Shown: positions 34,781 to 43,070 of the stretch, one piece after another
Position numbering within the stretch: position 1 is the first letter of the stretch
How the letters are laid out: every line of letters begins with the position of its first letter
Source: Thermococcus camini
GTDB lineage: Archaea > Methanobacteriota_B > Thermococci > Thermococcales > Thermococcaceae
DNA: 64,000 nt
Direction: 5' to 3'
Assembly (NCBI RefSeq): GCF_904067545.1
Contig: NZ_LR881183.1
Coordinates: forward strand, 624,277 to 688,276
The notes under the pieces: model-generated
What the model saw: the letters and a program-made list of their open reading frames with translations, nothing else
Told to the model about the DNA's origin: nothing
Database searches by the model: none
Made by a program: the position numbers and the translations under genes

Positions 34781-35575
34781 ATGGTTAAGGACAGGATGGT
34801 TGAGCTCCTTCAGGAGCACTTTGAGTTGAACCTCTACGAGGCCAGGGCGTACGTGGCATTAGTCGGTTTTGGCGTCCTCACCCCGGCGGAGCTGGCCAGC
34901 GTCTCCGAGGTTCCGGCGCCGAGGACCTACGACGTCCTCAGGAGCCTTGAGAAGAAGGGCTTCGCCATCAGCCAGCCCGGCAAGGTGAACAAGTACAGGC
35001 CCGTCCACCCGCAGAACATCCTCGAGAAGTTCATCGAGGAGTGGCAGGAGAGGGTTGCTGAAGAGCTTGAACTCAAGAAGAAGGCGAAGGAGGAGCTCCT
35101 CGAGCTCATGAGCCCGCTCATCGAGACCGAGATTCCGAAGTACGGCGTTGAGAAGGTCTGGGTCGTCAGGGGAATCAGGAATGCCACCCTCAAGACCAAG
35201 GAGATGTTCGAGGAGGTCAAGGAGCAGATCCTCCTGGCTGACGACGGCTACATCGCCATCAACCTCGAGAGCGACATCATAAAGGCTATCGACAACGGAG
35301 CCAAGGCCAAGATAATCGTCACCGAGAACGTCCTCCACAGGCTCGGCACTTCGAAGATAATGGACTACTACAAGGCCGGCAAGCTCGAGCTCAAGGTCAT
35401 CGACAAGCTCGAGCTTCCGATGCTCATCTGCGACGACGAGGTCTTCTTCGCCCTTGAGGACATGGCCGCCCGCTACTTCAACTACGAGACCCAGATATGG
35501 ATCAAGGACTTCCGCGTCAAGGCCCTCTTCGAGGGCAAGTTCAACGAGTACTGGGAGCAGGCCAAGAAGGCCTGA
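34781..35575 (+). CDS. trmBL2: TrmBL2-like chromatin/transcription protein
   Basis: Abundant DNA-coating protein of Thermococcales that forms thick fibres and represses genes globally; derived from the TrmB sugar regulators. 264 residues beginning MVKDRMVELLQEHFELNLYEARAYVALV; winged helix over the first ~80 residues (SVSEVPAPRTYDVLRSLEKKGF), coiled-coil (~90-120, ELELKKKAKEELLEL), then the TrmB-type domain. The 14-codon upstream extension from 34739 is rejected because the family starts at MVKDRM and the TATA box lies immediately before it. T. kodakarensis TK0471 has the same length. Confidence 0.93.
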   Translation: MVKDRMVELLQEHFELNLYEARAYVALVGFGVLTPAELASVSEVPAPRTYDVLRSLEKKGFAISQPGKVNKYRPVHPQNILEKFIEEWQERVAEELELKKKAKEELLELMSPLIETEIPKYGVEKVWVVRGIRNATLKTKEMFEEVKEQILLADDGYIAINLESDIIKAIDNGAKAKIIVTENVLHRLGTSKIMDYYKAGKLELKVIDKLELPMLICDDEVFFALEDMAARYFNYETQIWIKDFRVKALFEGKFNEYWEQAKKA

Positions 35576-35597
35576 TTTTTCTTTCTCTTATCCATTT

Positions 35598-36539
35598 TCA
35601 CCGCTTTGCTCTTCTCAGCAGGACAGGTATTGCAGCGGCCAAGAGGATAAATCCAGGTCCGCAGATGCTCGTTTCGGTGTTCTCCGTGTTGGCTGCTGTT
35701 CCCGCTTTGTTTGACTGCGTCTCTGCTGTGGGGGATGTGAGGTTGACTTCAGCGGGCGTGCCGGTTGAGGTGTCTGCGCTTGTTTTCTTGCAGACTGTTA
35801 CGTTGGCGATTTTAACATTGCCTGGAAACCAGAAACCCTGTATCAGACTGTTGTTTCCAGTTGTGTTCAGGTAAATGAGGGTGACGTTTCTGACCAATTC
35901 GTCTTTTTTGATAATGAAATAAACCGGGAAAACGCTCGAATTCACAACGATGGCCGGACCTGGAGACCAGCTACTCGCGCTTTTGCTGGAAGCTATCCAG
36001 AGGTCGCTCACATTAGCATGGCCCCACTCGCCAGGACCCCAGGATTGCAGTTCAATCTTCCAGCCGTTAATCTCGTTGCTAATTTTTCCTCGATGGAGCC
36101 AGAACCAACTGCTGACGTTTACCGGCTCAACGCAGAAGTTCCGAGTGTCAAACCTGTAAGCCATATCGACCTGAGAATAATCTGGGAGGTAGTACTCCAT
36201 CTCCACGTACCAGCTCCCGTTGATGAACGTTGCTCTCCTGTAGATTATCCCCTCCGTGGGAACTCCTACTGCGGGAGTAAAGTTCAGCAGGTAAAGCCTG
36301 CCGCCATCGAAGAACAGGAGGTACTCGTGGCCGTAAAAGACCTCAGGCCAGCAGTCGGTCATGCCACAGCTGATCCCCCACTAAAGGACTTCCAGATGAA
36401 TTAAGGCATTGGTTCCGTTCGAGAGAACCGAGTATTTTACCTCGTAAAGGGAACTGGGCTCTTTTACGTAGTACGTTGCAGAAACCTGAAGGGTGAGGAA
36501 AAGGAGGGCAATAAAGAGAGGGGTTACCAGTCGGGACAT
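35598..36539 (-). pseudogene. CGP-CTERM surface protein gene interrupted by in-frame TAG
   Basis: One reading frame encodes a signal peptide (MSRLVTPLFIALLFLTLQVSA), about 30 more residues ending ALIHLEVL, then TAG at 36381-36383, six further sense codons (WGISCG) and a long extracellular domain from MTDCWPEVFYGHEYLLFF to a C-terminal CGP-CTERM tail: Thr/Ser-rich linker, CGPG, hydrophobic helix, RRAKR. The two halves are in the same frame, so a single base change explains the break. ATG 36539 has an AGGTGAG site. Without readthrough the large part lacks a signal peptide. N-glycosylation sequons are frequent (NGS, NVS, NVT). Confidence 0.8.
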
Positions 36540-36705
36540 ATGGTTCTCACCTTGTTTGGGTTCTTTCTCTCGCATCATGATACTGCTTGGATGCATAAAA
36601 GACTATTTGAATTTTTACCTGTCAAAATTGCAACATTATGAGTCAAAAAATAGGGAGTAAAAAACGATTACTCGGGCTCCAATCTAAAGAGCAAAAATCA
36701 GGGGC

Positions 36706-36918
36706 TCAAACGTACTTGAACTCATCCTCAAGCTCGTCCTTCTCCTTCAGCTTCCAGTAGATCTTTCCATCCTTCTGGTAGCTCTCGACCTTGCCCTGTT
36801 CAACGAAGCGGAGCAGGTAGCGGCGCACCTCCATTGAGGAGATGCCGGTTTTTCCTGCTATCTCCTCGATGGTCTTGGGGCCGTCGCCGAGGGCCTCCAG
36901 AACCTTTACATTTTTCAT
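36706..36918 (-). CDS. Winged-helix DNA-binding protein (70 aa)
   Basis: Short regulator-like protein: MKNVKVLEALGDGPKTIEEIAGKTGISSMEVRRYLLRFVEQGKVES is a complete helix-turn-helix with wing (KDGKIYWKL), followed by an acidic tail. GGAGG precedes the ATG, which overlaps the upstream UPF0148 gene's stop (ATGA), so the two are coupled. Target unknown. Confidence 0.85.
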   Translation of the reverse strand: MKNVKVLEALGDGPKTIEEIAGKTGISSMEVRRYLLRFVEQGKVESYQKDGKIYWKLKEKDELEDEFKYV

Positions 36919-37244
36919 TCTCCTCCCTCCAGTTTCCGGTATCTTCCCAACAGTTCTATTATCTTCTCCATTGCCCTTAAATGTTTCTCCAGTTCGTCTA
37001 TGTCCTCTGGGAGGGAGTTGGCGAGCTCGTTCAGCTTTTCTATCAGCCTTTCTTCAACGCCCTTCATTTCGGCCTTCTGCTGCTTCTTCCTGTGCTCGCA
37101 GACCGGGCAGAATACCTTGCCATCCTTCTCAAAGAGCGGTGAACCGCACTGGGGACAGTGCCTGTCGAGCATCTTGGCCCCTGAGAGCATGAGGGGCATT
37201 ATTATATTCCGTATCTCCTCCTCCGTGGGCCCCCTGGCGCTCAT
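36915..37244 (-). CDS. UPF0148 / Sjogren-autoantigen-1-like zinc ribbon protein
   Basis: 109 residues with a zinc ribbon CPQCGSPLFEKDGKVFCPVCEH near residue 30, as in the archaeal UPF0148 family (related to human autoantigen SSSCA1), and a C-terminal coiled-coil (LIEKLNELANSLPEDIDELEKHLRAMEKI). Function unknown. It starts five bases after the arginase-fold gene's stop and overlaps the winged-helix gene, forming a three-gene operon. Confidence 0.85.
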   Translation of the reverse strand: MSARGPTEEEIRNIIMPLMLSGAKMLDRHCPQCGSPLFEKDGKVFCPVCEHRKKQQKAEMKGVEERLIEKLNELANSLPEDIDELEKHLRAMEKIIELLGRYRKLEGGE

Positions 37245-37248
37245 TCAA

Positions 37249-37974
37249 TCACCCCGTCAGGAGCTGGAACACCTCGACGAAGGCCTTCTTCCCGAGTCTC
37301 GAACGCCTTATTCTATCCGACACCTCTGCTATGTCAAAAGCCGCTATCCTGAAATTCCTTTTCACCTCTTCAAGCACCTCTGTGAGCTCATCGAGGGTCA
37401 GCTCGCCGTGCTGGAAGCGGGCGATTTTGTATTCCGGTCTGAGGACATCCATGTCCACGGTGAGGTAAACCTCGTCACCGAGGTACTTCTTCGCCTCGTC
37501 GAGTATCTCGAGCAGGTCGTTTGTCTGGAGGTTCTTATAAGCTCTCCACTTACCGCGGACTTTTCTGCTCCTCAGGAGGGCGGGAAATATCTTGACGCGC
37601 CGCGTCCAGAGCTGCGTCCGCTCGGTGGTTGGTATCATCAGAACTGGGGCGAGGACGACGGCCCGGTTTACGAGGCGCTCCTCAAGGGTATAGGCCAGCC
37701 ACGAGCCGTGGTCGAGGTAGTCGTGCATAAGGTCGGTGTGGGCATCGACGCTGATGAGTGACTGGGGCCTGAGCTTTTCAACTATTCCGTACGTGGCAAG
37801 GTGCTCCCCTATTATGTACGCGCTGTCCTGGGGAATCCTCTCGGCCAAAAGCTCGACCCTGCTCGATTCGACTATCATGTAATCCTCGATGAGTTTGTTC
37901 CTTTTGAGGAGCTGAAGAACGTAGAGAACACCGTCGCGGTTGGGCTTTTCGCCGAAGGGGATAAACGTCACCAT
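37249..37974 (-). CDS. Arginase/agmatinase-fold protein
   Basis: 241 residues with ureohydrolase metal motifs: GEHLATY (His position of GxxHS), SVDAHTDLM (DAHxD) and LTVDMDVLRPE (DxDxxxP). The protein is shorter than most agmatinases and the GGDHS motif is altered to IGEHLA, so substrate is uncertain. ATG 37974 (MVTFIPFGEK) has GGTGGA upstream; the upstream extension to 38076 overlaps the next gene's promoter and is rejected. First gene of the operon with UPF0148 and the winged-helix protein; divergent from HPS-PHI. Confidence 0.8.
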   Translation of the reverse strand: MVTFIPFGEKPNRDGVLYVLQLLKRNKLIEDYMIVESSRVELLAERIPQDSAYIIGEHLATYGIVEKLRPQSLISVDAHTDLMHDYLDHGSWLAYTLEERLVNRAVVLAPVLMIPTTERTQLWTRRVKIFPALLRSRKVRGKWRAYKNLQTNDLLEILDEAKKYLGDEVYLTVDMDVLRPEYKIARFQHGELTLDELTEVLEEVKRNFRIAAFDIAEVSDRIRRSRLGKKAFVEVFQLLTG

Positions 37975-38113
37975 TTGATTCCACCGACCCGTGTTGGCGC
38001 TCGGGCTTTTAAACCTTGGCGATGTGTTTGGACATTTAAATGTTAATTCGCGACGCCAAAGTTTAAAAAGTAGCATTCTGAGGTTAAATCGAAAACTCTT
38101 CGGAGGCGAGGAG

Positions 38114-39334
38114 ATGATACTTCAGGTTGCCCTTGATCTGACTGACATTGAGCAGGCTATTTCTATCGCAGAGAAGGCCGCCCGCGGCGGTGCCCACTGG
38201 CTCGAGGTTGGAACTCCTCTCATCAAGAAGGAAGGCATGCGCGCTGTGGAGCTTCTCAAGAGGCGCTTTCCGGACAGGAAGATCGTCGCCGACCTCAAGA
38301 CCATGGACACCGGCGCCCTGGAGGTCGAAATGGCTGCTCGACACGGTGCCGATGTCGTTTCTATCCTCGGCGTCGCCGATGACAAGACAATAAAGGACGC
38401 GGTTGATGTTGCAAGGCGCTATGGAATCAGGGTCATGGTTGACCTCATAGGCGTTAAGGACAAGGTCAAGCGCGCCAAGGAACTCGAAAAGATGGGCGTT
38501 CACTACATACTCGTCCACACGGGCATAGACGAGCAGGTCCAGGGCAAGAGCCCGCTGGAGGACCTTGAGAAGGTTGTCAAGGCCGTCAGCGTTCCCGTTG
38601 CCGTCGCCGGCGGACTGAACCTCCAGACCATACCGAAGGTCATTGAACTGGGAGCTACGATAATAATCGTTGGAGGCGCGATAACCAAGGCCGAGAAGCC
38701 GGATGAAGTTACGAGAAAGATAATCGACCTCTTCTGGGGCGAGTACATGATGACCATACAGAAAGCTATGGATGATATAATCGACCACATCCACAACGTC
38801 TCGGAGAGCCTCAAGCTGGAGCAGGTTCGCGGCTTCGTCGATGCCATGATCGGGGCGAACAAGATATTCATCTACGGCGCTGGAAGGAGCGGCCTCGTCG
38901 GTAAGGCCTTCGCGATGAGGCTCATGCACCTCGATTTCAACGTTTACGTCGTCGGCGAGACCATAACCCCAGCCTTCGGCCAGGGGGACCTGCTCATAGC
39001 CATCAGCGGTTCCGGTGAGACCAACAGCATCGTCGATGCGGCTGAGATAGCCAAGAAGCAGGGGGGCAAAGTGGTCGCGATAACCTCCTACGCCAACTCG
39101 ACCCTCGGAAAGCTCGCCGATGTGGTCGTTGAGATACCCGGAAGGGCCAAGACCGACATCCCGACGGACTACATAGCGCGCCAGATGCTCACCAAATACA
39201 AGTGGATAGCCCCGATGGGAACGCTCTTCGAGGATTCAACTATGATATTCCTCGACGGAGTCATAGCTCTCCTCATGGCCACCTTCCAGAAGACTGAGAA
39301 GGACATGAAGAAGAAGCACGCGACCCTTGAGTGA
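38114..39334 (+). CDS. hps-phi: Bifunctional hexulose-6-phosphate synthase / phosphohexuloisomerase
   Basis: Fusion enzyme that in Thermococcales runs the reverse ribulose monophosphate pathway, making ribulose 5-phosphate and formaldehyde from fructose 6-phosphate. 406 residues: synthase barrel in the first ~210 (QVALDLTDIEQAISIAEKAARGGAHWLEVGTPL; VAVAGGLNLQTIPKVIELGA), isomerase SIS domain after (IFIYGAGRSGLVGKAFAMRLMH; LLIAISGSGETNSIVDAA). GAGGCGAGGAG precedes ATG 38114; a TATA box (GTTTAAAAAG, about 38060) rules out the 41-codon extension. Confidence 0.96.
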   Translation: MILQVALDLTDIEQAISIAEKAARGGAHWLEVGTPLIKKEGMRAVELLKRRFPDRKIVADLKTMDTGALEVEMAARHGADVVSILGVADDKTIKDAVDVARRYGIRVMVDLIGVKDKVKRAKELEKMGVHYILVHTGIDEQVQGKSPLEDLEKVVKAVSVPVAVAGGLNLQTIPKVIELGATIIIVGGAITKAEKPDEVTRKIIDLFWGEYMMTIQKAMDDIIDHIHNVSESLKLEQVRGFVDAMIGANKIFIYGAGRSGLVGKAFAMRLMHLDFNVYVVGETITPAFGQGDLLIAISGSGETNSIVDAAEIAKKQGGKVVAITSYANSTLGKLADVVVEIPGRAKTDIPTDYIARQMLTKYKWIAPMGTLFEDSTMIFLDGVIALLMATFQKTEKDMKKKHATLE

Positions 39335-39389
39335 GGGCTGACCGAAAAGGATATGAACGGCCTTTCCTATTCCCTTTTTAGGGGTCGTC

Positions 39390-40145
39390 ATGCAGTCCTT
39401 TACCCATCTTTTCGTTGGAATAGGCGGCACGGGCGCGCGGATAGTCAACAGCATAACCGCGGATGGGATAGTTAAGGTGACCGTTAACCCCGCTTACTAT
39501 CTTCTCTCGAACTCCGAGATGTACGAGGAGAGGCTCCGGAACTTCTTTTCCCGGCTTCCAAAGGACACGTTCCTTTGGCTGGTGTTTGAGGATAAGGACG
39601 TAAATCACGAACTGAGGGAGATTATAGTAGAGAGCGCACCCCGGGACACAATAAGGCTCGCTTACGTTCTCACCCCCAGAAAAGAGCTTGTGGATGAGAA
39701 AAAACCCCCTTGGGCACGCGATTTTGAGACAGTTTTTTACGATTCCCTCTGGGATTTCTTTACCGACGAGAGTGTCTCCCTCCAGGATGCGTTCCAGGGG
39801 GCCTCCGCGGGCATAGCGGAGATGTTCTCGCGGCTCTACTACTATCTGGAGAGCCAGATGCTGGTGAACATCGACTACGCCGACCTGTTCAACATGATCC
39901 GCGGCGGCAACGTAGGAATCCTGCGCCTCCTCCGTGAGGTGGACTTCACCTGGCACTGGGGCATCTGGGAGCGCGGGCTGATAGGCATCCTTGTTGGGAA
40001 CGACTTCCCCCTCAAGGGGGCCCACAGCATACTGCACAGTTTCCAGGAGATACTCTCCGAGAAGGATGTGATCTGGGGCGTGATAACGGACGAGAACCTC
40101 ACCGGCAGGGTCGAGATACTCTCCCTGCTCGTCAAAAAGTGGTAG
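39390..40145 (+). CDS. FtsZ/tubulin-superfamily paralogue, reduced
   Basis: 251 residues aligning by eye along FtsZ with gaps. The N-terminal glycine loop is kept (THLFVGIGGTGARIVNSI). The GGGTGTG signature is absent: the corresponding place reads TFLWLVFEDKDVNHELREII. Later segments match well: VNIDYADLFNMIRGGNVGILRL with Fts[23 protein letters not shown], and ILSEKDVIWGVITDENLTGRVEIL with [23 protein letters not shown] hydrolysis is therefore doubtful. Weak ribosome binding site before ATG 39390. Precedes the HAD gene by 8 bp in an apparent operon. Confidence 0.7.
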   Translation: MQSFTHLFVGIGGTGARIVNSITADGIVKVTVNPAYYLLSNSEMYEERLRNFFSRLPKDTFLWLVFEDKDVNHELREIIVESAPRDTIRLAYVLTPRKELVDEKKPPWARDFETVFYDSLWDFFTDESVSLQDAFQGASAGIAEMFSRLYYYLESQMLVNIDYADLFNMIRGGNVGILRLLREVDFTWHWGIWERGLIGILVGNDFPLKGAHSILHSFQEILSEKDVIWGVITDENLTGRVEILSLLVKKW

Positions 40146-40153
40146 GTGGTAAA

Positions 40154-40798
40154 ATGAGGGCGGTTCTTTTCGACATCGACGGAACTCTGCTGACCGAAAT
40201 GCCGCTGATTCAACTGTTCCTCCCGCAGGTTTATGACACGCTCTCGAGACGGTTTGGAATCAGCAAGGATGAAGCCAGGGAGCGGTTCCTGAGTGAGATA
40301 TTCGAGAGGAGAGACACCTATGACTGGCACGACTGGAACTTCTTCTTCAGGCTCTTTGACCTCGACCTCCACTACGAGGAACTCATGGAAAGGTACCCTC
40401 ACAAGCTCCACGTCTATCCTGATACGATCCCCGTGCTTGAGTGGCTGCGGGAGAGCGGTTATAAGCTTGGGGCCGTTACCAGCGGACCCGAGTACCAGCG
40501 GCTCAAGCTGAGGCTCACCGGTCTGCTGGACTACTTCGACGCTGTCGTTACTCGGGAGGACGTCAAGGCAATAAAGCCCGAGCCCAAAATATTCCTCTAT
40601 GCCCTGGAGAAGCTGGGCGTCGAGCCCGGGGAAGCCGTTATGGTGGGTGATTCCCTGAGCCAGGACGTTTACGGGGCCAAGAACGTGGGTATGGTGGCGG
40701 TCTGGATAAACCGGGATGGCGACGAGGATTACAACATGGCGGACTACGAGATTAGAACGCTTCACGAGCTGAGAAAAGTGCTGGGGGGATTGGAATGA
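40154..40798 (+). CDS. HAD-superfamily hydrolase
   Basis: Phosphatase-like protein of 214 residues. Motif I LFDIDGTLL at the start, motif II VTSG, motif III lysine in KPEPKIF, motif IV VGDSLSQDVYGAKNVGM; a helical cap of the C1 type lies between motifs I and II. Substrate unknown. ATG 40154 directly follows GGTGGTAAA; stop overlaps the next small gene by four bases. Confidence 0.9.
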   Translation: MRAVLFDIDGTLLTEMPLIQLFLPQVYDTLSRRFGISKDEARERFLSEIFERRDTYDWHDWNFFFRLFDLDLHYEELMERYPHKLHVYPDTIPVLEWLRESGYKLGAVTSGPEYQRLKLRLTGLLDYFDAVVTREDVKAIKPEPKIFLYALEKLGVEPGEAVMVGDSLSQDVYGAKNVGMVAVWINRDGDEDYNMADYEIRTLHELRKVLGGLE

Positions 40799-40974
40799 GG
40801 GAGGTATTCAACGCCGAGGGAGTTTTTGTCAGGTACAGGGAGAGCATGGTGAAGCTGGAGAACGGCCACGAACTGACCCACAGGAGTGAGGAGCCGACGG
40901 AACTCTGGTGGAAGCTTAAAGAAGCGATAAAGGGCAGAAAGGTTAGGATAGTTGTCTACGAACTCGAGGAATGA
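40795..40974 (+). CDS. Small hypothetical protein (59 aa)
   Basis: Not recognised. Encodes MREVFNAEGVFVRYRESMV...LWWKLKEAIKGRKVRIVVYELEE. ATG overlaps the HAD stop as ATGA and the next gene starts three bases after its TGA, which is strong evidence for a real translated gene in the operon. Preceded by GGGGGGAT. Charged, no membrane segment; probably a small alpha/beta protein. Confidence 0.7.
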   Translation: MREVFNAEGVFVRYRESMVKLENGHELTHRSEEPTELWWKLKEAIKGRKVRIVVYELEE

Positions 40975-40977
40975 GGC

Positions 40978-41787
40978 ATGATCGCACATCTAATAAACAC
41001 GGACGTTGGGAACCGGGGGGTTCTGGGGGTATACCTCGACTACCGCAGGGAGAACCCCAATTTTTTACATAATTCTGCAAAACTGTTTTTGGATAATTAT
41101 GAACGCGTTCTCATCGTCACGGGCTTTCCCATACCCCCCACCATGCGCGCCGAGACCGACGGGCCGCCGGGAACACTGGCCCTGGCGAAGGCAGTTGAGA
41201 CCCTGGGAGGCACCGCAGAGGTGCTTACTTATCCTGGGGTAAAGACCGCCCTGGAACCCTTCGGCATCAGGTTCACAGACGAACCGGAGATAGAAGACTA
41301 CTCCCTCGTGATAGCGGTCGAGACACCCGGCGGGGCCGCGGATGGAAGGTACTACTCAATGAGCGCCATGGAGATCACGAGAGAAGCTTTTGACTGGGCG
41401 GTTCTCAGGGCAAGAGACATCGGAGTTCCGACGATTGGTATAGGCGATGGAGGCAACGAGGCGGGCATGGGGAACATACGGGATCTCGTCTCTAAATACA
41501 TGCCACACGGGGAGAGGATAGCGAGCACTGTTGAAACTGATGAGCTGATCCTATCTGCCGTCTCAAACTGGGGGGCCTACGGGCTCGTGGCCCAGGCGTC
41601 AATAGAGTTTGGGCGGGAGCTCCTCCCGGGATGGGATGAGAAGACGATAGTTAGGGTAATCTCAAAGCTCGGCCTGATAGACGGGGTCTCCAAAACCCGG
41701 ACGCCGACGGTTGATGGGATAAGCCTCGACGTCCACGAGAAAATCGTTGAGCTTTTAAACGCCGTTGTAAAGGAGGCCCTAAGGTGA
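40978..41787 (+). CDS. DUF4392 (D-glutamate cyclase-like) protein
   Basis: 269 residues; domain related to the C-terminal part of D-glutamate cyclase. Family traits: VLIVTGFPIPPTMRAETDGPPGT near residue 45-65, VIAVETPGGAADGRYYSM, and GIGDGGNEAGMGNI, a conserved acidic/glycine motif probably binding metal or substrate. ATG 40978 follows GAGGC. Two genes after the HAD protein, and followed by the HD hydrolase. Exact activity in archaea is not known to me. Confidence 0.82.
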   Translation: MIAHLINTDVGNRGVLGVYLDYRRENPNFLHNSAKLFLDNYERVLIVTGFPIPPTMRAETDGPPGTLALAKAVETLGGTAEVLTYPGVKTALEPFGIRFTDEPEIEDYSLVIAVETPGGAADGRYYSMSAMEITREAFDWAVLRARDIGVPTIGIGDGGNEAGMGNIRDLVSKYMPHGERIASTVETDELILSAVSNWGAYGLVAQASIEFGRELLPGWDEKTIVRVISKLGLIDGVSKTRTPTVDGISLDVHEKIVELLNAVVKEALR

Positions 41788-41791
41788 TGTG

Positions 41792-42412
41792 ATGAGGCTT
41801 GAGGAGTTCATCGGCGATGGGGATTCAATCAGACTCATAGAACGGACCCGCGATTACGCCAGGCACTTCTTTGAACGGGAGGGAACCCACGGCTTCAGCC
41901 ACGTGGAGCGGGTGCTCAACCTCTGCCTCCACATCGGGAGGGAGGAGGGTGCGGACCTGGAGATCCTGGCCCTTGCGGCCCTCCTCCACGACGTGGCAAG
42001 GCCACTTGAGAGCGAGGGAAGGGTTGAAGACCACGCCGTAGAGGGATCCAGGATAGCAAGGCACTACCTCAGAAGCCTCGGGTACCCCGAGGATAGGGTG
42101 GAGGCGGTTGCCCACGCCATTGAGGCCCACCGCTTCTCCCGCGGTCCGGAGCCAGAAACTCTTGAAGCCAAGATACTCAGCGACGCCGACAAGCTCGACG
42201 CCATCGGTGCCATAGGGATTGCAAGGGTCTTCATGTACTCCGGCGAGCACGGAAGGAGCATAGAGGATTCCCTGGAGCACTTCGAGGAAAAGATACTGAA
42301 GCTGAAGGATTTGATGTACACCGAAACCGCGAGGAGAATGGCCGAGGAGAGGCATCGCTTCACCGAGGAATTCATCGAGCGCATAAGGCGCGAGATAGAG
42401 GGCGAAATCTGA
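41792..42412 (+). CDS. HD-domain phosphohydrolase
   Basis: 206 residues with HD metal motifs: HGFSHVERVLNL (first His), LALAALLHDVARPLE (HD), EAVAHAIEAHRFS, and late Asp in KILSDADKLDAIGAIG. Family acts on nucleotides or other phosphoesters; substrate unknown. A GTG directly precedes ATG 41792; AGGTGA spacing favours ATG. Last gene of the FtsZ-like/HAD/DUF4392 run. Confidence 0.88.
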   Translation: MRLEEFIGDGDSIRLIERTRDYARHFFEREGTHGFSHVERVLNLCLHIGREEGADLEILALAALLHDVARPLESEGRVEDHAVEGSRIARHYLRSLGYPEDRVEAVAHAIEAHRFSRGPEPETLEAKILSDADKLDAIGAIGIARVFMYSGEHGRSIEDSLEHFEEKILKLKDLMYTETARRMAEERHRFTEEFIERIRREIEGEI

Positions 42413-42512
42413 ACCTCCTTTCGGCTTTTTCTTCCATAATAAGGTTTTTAAAGGACTTCCAGAATTAAGGGTTAGCCCGTTTAAGGTCATTCTTAGGTGA
42501 GGAGGTGAGGAT

Positions 42513-43025
42513 ATGAAGGCGCCAATCTGTGAGGTGTGTTTGAAGACCGACGACATTCTGTGCCCGGCTGACGAGAAAAAGCTCCAGGACGGGGTCATCT
42601 CGGAGCTTGATGTTAAGGTTGCGAGACTCCTTTACAGGCTCATCGGGGACGCTGACATGGAGTTTAAGAGGGCCGTTGAGGCCGGCGACATAATAGTCAT
42701 CGTGGTTGGCGAGGGAGACGTTCCGATAACCATAGGCAAGGGCGGCAAGAACATCAAGGCCCTCATGAGGGAGCTTGGAAAGAGGATACGCGTCATAGAG
42801 GCCGTCGAGGTCACGGGAACCGACGACGTCAAGAAGCTTGCCACAGACCTACTCTACCCCGCGGGCGTCTTCGGAGTCAACATCGTTTACAAGCCCGGCG
42901 GGGGAACCTACTACAAGGTCCTCGTCATGGGGAGGGACAGGAAGAAGCTCCCCGAAAAGGCCGACGTCCTGGAGAGCATCCTCTCCCAGATAACCGGGGC
43001 CGAGGTAAAGATAAACTTTATTTGA
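42513..43025 (+). CDS. NusA-like KH-domain RNA-binding protein
   Basis: 170 residues. N-terminal CEVCLKTDDILCPADEKKL looks like a small zinc-binding segment; then two KH domains: VVGEGDVPITIGKGGKNIKALMRELG (GxxG GKGG) and a second without a clear GxxG near the C-terminus (PGGGTYYKVLVMGRDRKKLPEKADVLESILSQ). Archaeal NusA homologues have the same two KH domains. GAGGAGGTGAG precedes the ATG. Followed by aspS after 45 bp. Confidence 0.85.
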   Translation: MKAPICEVCLKTDDILCPADEKKLQDGVISELDVKVARLLYRLIGDADMEFKRAVEAGDIIVIVVGEGDVPITIGKGGKNIKALMRELGKRIRVIEAVEVTGTDDVKKLATDLLYPAGVFGVNIVYKPGGGTYYKVLVMGRDRKKLPEKADVLESILSQITGAEVKINFI

Positions 43026-43070
43026 ACTTCCTTTTCTTCCCTACAGGTTTACGAACTGGAGGTAAATAGG

